Part shown: positions 8,614 through 10,476 of the stretch, in pieces
Layout: each line of letters opens with the position of its first letter
How positions within the stretch are numbered: the stretch's first letter is position 1
Assembly (NCBI GenBank): GCA_050733935.1
Contig: JBOHUC010000103.1
Coordinates: 1 to 10,476 of the forward strand
Direction: 5' to 3'
DNA length: 10,476 bases
Source of the DNA: JBOHUC01 sp050733935
GTDB lineage: Bacteria; Eisenbacteria; RBG-16-71-46; DASYSL01
The notes under the pieces: generated by a model
Seen by the model: the letters and a program-made list of their open reading frames with translations, nothing else
The model's database searches: none
What the model was told of the DNA's origin: nothing
Position numbers and translations under genes: made by a program

Positions 8614-8686
8614 CGGAAGTTTCAAGTCACATCCTGGCAAAGCCTTGCGTCCCCCTGACGACCCGCTTCACACCTCCCTTTCAAGT

Positions 8687-8703
8687 TTGGCACGACGGTT
8701 GCG
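8687..8703 (+). promoter_or_regulatory. Sigma-54 (-24/-12) promoter
   Basis: TTGGCACGACGGTTGCG matches the sigma-54 consensus (YTGGCACG-N4-TTGCW) at all defined positions but the last. The invariant GG (8689-8690) and GC (8701-8702) are separated by exactly 10 bases. Transcription should start near 8713-8714. The gene just upstream encodes a GAFTGA-bearing sigma-54 activator, and candidate dyads lie at activator distance. No reading frame with a credible start follows directly, so the product appears to be an untranslated RNA or a very long leader for the cytochrome gene at 9117. Confidence 0.85.
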
Positions 8704-8713
8704 AAATCCAACG

Positions 8714-9030
8714 ACTCGGGTACGGGTTGAAACACCCAGCAAGGCTGCAAGCGACGCTCCAGCGCAACGGAGCAACGGAAGGAGCCACGAACCCGGTCTA
8801 GCGCCGGGAACCGAAAGGGGTGAACGCCGAACCCAAAAACGCAGTACCTGAAGTCGAAGTGAGCTGAAGTCGCAGTTACAAAAAAACTAAATACGCCCGG
8901 TCAACGAAGAGGGACAGGAGGCGACGTTCATCCCGGTCTGTCGCGCCTGTCCTATCGAGAGAGGGTGGGTCGGTTGTGGCCGAAGGAGACCTCGAAGGTC
9001 GGCTACTCCGAACCTGCCCTTCTCTCTTTT
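8714..9030 (+). ncRNA. Candidate sigma-54-driven structured small RNA
   Basis: Between the predicted sigma-54 start and a strong terminator lie about 315 bases with no credible coding frame but many possible stems: GGGT/ACCC (8724-8737), CAGC/GCTG (8737-8747), GCTCC/GGAGC (8756-8773), CCCGG/CCGGG (8792-8808), a GGACAGG...CCTGTCC arm pair with inner GCGAC/GTCGC (8912-8952), and the 8957-9026 hairpin. CTGAAGTCG occurs twice, 16 bases apart (8848, 8864), followed by an A-run (8879-8886). ANGGA motifs, the core of CsrA/RsmA sites, occur at 8767, 8775, 8779/8780, 8910 and 8983, three of them clustered. Layout and size resemble regulatory RNAs such as CrcZ, which follows cbrB under a sigma-54 promoter, but I recognise no known RNA family. 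The 5' end is inferred from the promoter and the 3' end from the T-run. A leader for the cytochrome gene is the main alternative. Confidence 0.5.
8957..9030 (+). terminator. Very long hairpin with T-run, probable intrinsic terminator
   Basis: GAGAGA (8957-8962) pairs with TCTCTC (9021-9026), GGG (8963-8965) with CCC (9017-9019), and GGT (8968-8970) with ACC (9012-9014). CGG (8971-8973) pairs with CCG (9008-9010) and GTGGCC (8976-8981) with GGCTAC (9001-9006). At the tip, GACCT (8988-8992) pairs with AGGTC (8996-9000). That is nearly 30 pairs with small bulges, followed by TTTT at 9027-9030. It would end the RNA from the sigma-54 promoter and insulate the cytochrome gene. Confidence 0.75.
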
Positions 9031-9032
9031 GG

Positions 9033-9041
9033 TGTTATATT
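9033..9041 (+). promoter_or_regulatory. Extended -10 promoter for the cytochrome gene
   Basis: TGTTATATT is an extended -10 element (TGN plus TATATT) just after the terminator T-run, in the only AT-rich spot of the region. No good -35 was found, which is tolerated with TGN. The transcript would start near 9048 and have a leader of about 70 bases. Confidence 0.5.
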
Positions 9042-9049
9042 CGGCCCGG

Positions 9050-9095
9050 CCTGCCATGGGAGGCAGGGCGCTCTTCGGGGTCGGCCGATGACCCC
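9050..9095 (+). promoter_or_regulatory. Two hairpins in the cytochrome leader
   Basis: CCTGCC (9050-9055) pairs with GGCAGG (9062-9067), and GGGGTC (9077-9082) pairs with GACCCC (9090-9095). They fill the predicted 5' leader and stop just before the ribosome binding site GGAGG (9102-9106). They may stabilise the message or control translation; no known riboswitch was recognised. Confidence 0.45.
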
Positions 9096-9116
9096 ATCTT
9101 CGGAGGTTCCCTCGCT

Positions 9117-9590
9117 ATGCGTAGTCAACGCTGGGTCGCCGCGATCGTGGTCGCGGGCGCGGTAGGAGTGGCTGGGCTGGTCGGTTGCGGCGGCGGCGGA
9201 AATCAGGGCGGCGAGAGCTCGACCTCGAGCACGAGCGAGACAACGACTCCGGCACCGGCGCCGGACACGTCGGCGGCGCCGGCCGGCGCAACAGGCGAGG
9301 TCTCGCTCGCGGTCGGTCAGAAGATCGTGGCCGAGAAATGCGTGCTGTGTCACGGAACGAGCGGCAAGGGCGACGGCCCGGGCGGCGCGGCGCTCAACCC
9401 GAAGCCTCGCAACTGGACCGATCACAGCTACATGGGGTCACAGACCGACGACCAGCTGTTCACCGTGATCCACGACGGCAAGGGCTCGATGCCGGCCTGG
9501 GGCAAGACCGGGATCCTGAGCGACAGCGAGATTCGTTCGGCCATCATGGCGGTCCGGACCTTCGACACCGAGTACAAGGGCGCGAACTAG
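9117..9590 (+). CDS. Lipoprotein mono-heme cytochrome c
   Basis: This 157-residue protein is an exported class I c-type cytochrome, an electron carrier outside the cytoplasmic membrane. Residues 1-24 are a lipoprotein signal (RSQRW basic start, hydrophobic AAIVVAGAVGVAGLVG, lipobox LVGC with Cys24). A low-complexity Gly/Ser/Thr/Pro/Ala tether (25-60) follows. The heme domain then shows CVLCH (75-79, proximal His79), GKGDGPGG, and SMPAWG with Met125 as the likely sixth ligand, ending near the C-terminus at TEYKGAN. The ATG at 9117 has GGAGG 10 bases upstream; the longer open frame from 8976 would run through the terminator hairpin and is rejected. The partner oxidase or reductase is not in the window. 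tRNA-Thr begins 25 bases after its stop without a visible terminator, so read-through into the tRNA cluster is possible. Confidence 0.93.
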   Translation: MRSQRWVAAIVVAGAVGVAGLVGCGGGGNQGGESSTSSTSETTTPAPAPDTSAAPAGATGEVSLAVGQKIVAEKCVLCHGTSGKGDGPGGAALNPKPRNWTDHSYMGSQTDDQLFTVIHDGKGSMPAWGKTGILSDSEIRSAIMAVRTFDTEYKGAN

Positions 9591-9615
9591 ATCCAGCCGG
9601 TATCCCCGGAGTCGA

Positions 9616-9691
9616 GCTGGCGTAGCTCAACTGGTAGAGCATCTCATTTGTAATGAGGTGGTTGGGGGTTCAAGTCCCTTCGCCAGCTCCA
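9616..9691 (+). tRNA. tRNA-Thr(UGU)
   Basis: Cloverleaf of 76 bases: the acceptor GCTGGCG pairs with CGCCAGC, the D-arm is TAGCTCAACTGGTAGAGC, and the anticodon loop TTTGTAA gives anticodon TGT. The T-arm is GGGGGTTCAAGTCCCTT (imperfect outer pair), the discriminator is T, and CCA is encoded. It reads ACA and is the equivalent of thrU in the E. coli tufB operon. Confidence 0.97.
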
Positions 9692-9707
9692 CTCCGGGCC
9701 GTGCCCT

Positions 9708-9737
9708 TTGACCGGGCCCGGCCCGATGCGCTAAGTT
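9708..9737 (+). promoter_or_regulatory. Possible sigma-70 promoter before tRNA-Tyr
   Basis: TTGACC (9708-9713) and TAAGTT (9732-9737) are 18 bases apart, in the spacer between the first two tRNAs. The -10 matches the consensus at only three positions, so the call is tentative. Confidence 0.3.
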
Positions 9738-9755
9738 AGCGAACGACAAGCCGGT

Positions 9756-9838
9756 GGGGAGGTGCCCGAGCGGCCAAAGGGAGCAGACTGTAAATCTGCC
9801 GGCGTACGCCTACAGAGGTTCAAATCCTCTCCTCCCCA
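9756..9838 (+). tRNA. tRNA-Tyr(GUA)
   Basis: Class II tRNA of 83 bases with a long variable arm containing GGCGTACGCC. The acceptor GGGGAGG pairs with CCTCCCC, the anticodon loop CTGTAAA gives GTA, and the T-arm is AGAGGTTCAAATCCTCT. The discriminator A is followed by TTC, so CCA is not encoded, unlike the other three tRNAs here. It is the equivalent of tyrU. Confidence 0.97.
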
Positions 9839-9879
9839 TTCTCAAGTCTTTGCGCGGCAGGAGATTCCGAGATCCAGGA

Positions 9880-9955
9880 GCGGGAGTAGCTCAGTTGGTA
9901 GAGCATCAGCCTTCCAAGCTGAGGGTCGCGGGTTCGAGTCCCGTTTCCCGCTCCA
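9880..9955 (+). tRNA. tRNA-Gly(UCC)
   Basis: Cloverleaf of 76 bases: the acceptor GCGGGAG pairs with TTCCCGC (one G-T pair), the anticodon loop CTTCCAA gives TCC, and the T-arm is GCGGGTTCGAGTCCCGT. CCA is encoded. It is the equivalent of glyT. Confidence 0.97.
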
Positions 9956-9994
9956 GTTTCTTCCGTCGCGCGCTGTAACGGCGGTTTTTGCCGG

Positions 9995-10023
9995 TTGACA
10001 GAAGTGGCTGGTGCATCTAACTT
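9995..10023 (+). promoter_or_regulatory. Candidate sigma-70 promoter for tRNA-Thr(GGU)-tuf
   Basis: A perfect -35 TTGACA (9995-10000) is followed 17 bases later by TAACTT (10018-10023). The alternative TCTAAC (10016-10021) matches better but with only 15 bases spacing. It sits in the 221-base spacer between tRNA-Gly and the last tRNA and could give tuf its own start. Confidence 0.45.
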
Positions 10024-10045
10024 TCGGGTTTCCAGAGATCCTCTC

Positions 10046-10072
10046 GGCGACTTTTGCGGGGCAGAAGTCGCC
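10046..10072 (+). other. Strong hairpin between tRNA-Gly and tRNA-Thr
   Basis: GGCGACTTTTG (10046-10056) pairs over 11 positions (one G-T) with CAGAAGTCGCC (10062-10072) around a 5-base loop. It lies about 15-20 bases after the predicted start of the promoter at 9995, so it would be near the 5' end of that transcript. No T-run follows, so it is more likely a leader or processing structure than a terminator. The rest of the 221-base spacer shows no gene. Confidence 0.5.
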
Positions 10073-10176
10073 CGGGGGAACTATGTCTTTGCGCGAAGAG
10101 ATTCACGCACCCCGACAGGGAGTCCTTCCGCGCTGGACCTCGCGGTACCCCAAGACGAGTACAGCTCGCGCTTCAC

Positions 10177-10252
10177 GCCCACGTAGCTCAGTCGGTAGAG
10201 CACGTCCTTGGTAAGGACGAGGCCAGCGGTTCAATCCCGCTCGTGGGCTCCA
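10177..10252 (+). tRNA. tRNA-Thr(GGU)
   Basis: Cloverleaf of 76 bases: the acceptor GCCCACG pairs with CGTGGGC, the anticodon loop TTGGTAA gives GGT, and the T-arm is AGCGGTTCAATCCCGCT. CCA is encoded. It is the equivalent of thrT, directly before tuf. Confidence 0.97.
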
Positions 10253-10260
10253 GCGTTCCG

Positions 10261-10287
10261 GGTCGGACGCGCCGGGCGCGGCTGACC
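10261..10287 (+). other. Hairpin in the tRNA-Thr/tuf spacer
   Basis: GGTCGGACGCGC pairs with GCGCGGCTGACC with one A-G mismatch and one G-T pair. Placed 8 bases after the tRNA 3' end, it may protect or mark the end created when the tRNA is cut from the tuf message. No T-run follows, so transcription should continue into tuf. Confidence 0.45.
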
Positions 10288-10349
10288 TCAGTTCCACGCC
10301 TCAGTAATCGGACCCTGCAGCCCGGGCTCGATGCCCGCGGAGGAGAAGC

Positions 10350-10476
10350 ATGGCGAAGCAGAAGTTCGAGCGCACGAAGCCGCACGTGAACGTGGGAACG
10401 ATCGGGCACGTCGATCACGGGAAGACGACGTTGACGGCGGCGATCACGATGGTGCTGGCGTCGAAGAACCCGAAGA
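10350..10476 (+). CDS. tuf: Elongation factor Tu, 3'-truncated by the window edge
   Basis: EF-Tu is the GTPase that brings aminoacyl-tRNA to the ribosome. Only the first 42 codons are present, MAKQKFERTKPHVNVGTIGHVDHGKTTLTAAIT in outline, including the G1/P-loop GHVDHGKT. The ATG at 10350 is preceded by a strong GGAGGAG (10339-10345). The upstream tRNA order Thr-Tyr-Gly-Thr is that of the tufB operon in E. coli and many other bacteria; there, tRNA-Trp, secE and nusG usually follow. Whether a second tuf copy exists cannot be seen here. Confidence 0.98.
   Translation, partial: MAKQKFERTKPHVNVGTIGHVDHGKTTLTAAITMVLASKNPK

Noticed and set aside
8634..8649. Second sigma-54-like box CTGGCAAAGCCTTGCG
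   Set aside because: The GG and GC are 9 bases apart instead of 10, which sigma-54 rarely tolerates. It may be a decayed copy.
8714..8835. Cobalamin or cyclic-di-GMP riboswitch, suggested by GGGAA...GGTGAA-like segments
   Set aside because: The B12-box GCCACTG and the conserved GEMM segments are not present in the right order.
8258..8851. Open frame of 197 codons across the activator end and the sigma-54 promoter region
   Set aside because: Its start lies within the activator gene in another frame, its composition is shadow-like, and it runs through the promoter and palindromes. No ribosome site was seen.
8848..8872. CTGAAGTCG repeats as a hammerhead ribozyme core
   Set aside because: The required CUGANGA and GAAA core elements are absent.
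8865..8893. Possible sigma-70 promoter with TAAATA (8888-8893) inside the ncRNA region
   Set aside because: The -35 candidate is poor. The A/T-rich bases fit equally well as an unpaired linker in the RNA.
8976..9116. N-terminal extension of the cytochrome c frame
   Set aside because: It would run through the terminator hairpin and T-run. The ATG at 9117 has GGAGG and starts a clean lipoprotein signal peptide.
9754..10214. Small open frames over the tRNA cluster
   Set aside because: They overlap well-formed tRNA genes, and their translations are just tRNA sequence read as protein.

Overview
The window is GC-rich bacterial chromosome. All protein genes lie on the + strand. The left third is a tightly packed housekeeping operon: the 3' part of radA (DNA repair/recombination), a fused ispDF (isoprenoid precursor synthesis by the MEP pathway), ddl (D-alanine-D-alanine ligase) and cysS (cysteinyl-tRNA synthetase). 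radA/ispDF and ispDF/ddl overlap by 4 bases (GTGA and TTGA), and cysS follows ddl after 40 bases. The right end is the classic tRNA-Thr(UGU), tRNA-Tyr(GUA), tRNA-Gly(UCC), tRNA-Thr(GGU), tuf cluster, in the same order as the thrU-tyrU-glyT-thrT-tufB operon of E. coli. EF-Tu runs off the right edge.

The middle (about 4995-9590) is the less ordinary part. A gene-free, hairpin-rich stretch of about 530 bases contains an AT-rich island with an operator-like dyad and leads to a small gene for an exported Asp/Gly-rich protein that I do not recognise. Next comes an 818-residue sigma-54 transcription activator with an N-terminal TPR sensor region, an AAA+ domain with an intact GAFTGA loop, and a C-terminal Fis-type helix-turn-helix. 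After this gene are 671 bases without a convincing reading frame. They hold a near-consensus sigma-54 (-24/-12) promoter, palindromes that could be activator sites upstream of it, and about 315 bases of folded, non-coding sequence ending in a very long hairpin followed by a T-run. I read this as a sigma-54-dependent small RNA next to its likely activator, a layout resembling cbrB-crcZ of Pseudomonas. This is the best candidate for something undescribed here. A lipoprotein c-type cytochrome with its own likely promoter and a folded leader then precedes the tRNA cluster.

Organism: the sequence shows high GC, an IspDF fusion, a sigma-54 activator with TPRs and frequent GTG/TTG starts. These traits fit a GC-rich Gram-negative lineage such as Myxococcota/other former Deltaproteobacteria or an uncultured FCB-type phylum (for example Eisenbacteria-like). 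The sequence alone does not settle this. Nothing indicates plasmid, phage, IS element or CRISPR content. The last hundred or so codons of cysS and the spacer beyond it differ in codon choice or composition from the rest, which may mark an old recombination boundary.
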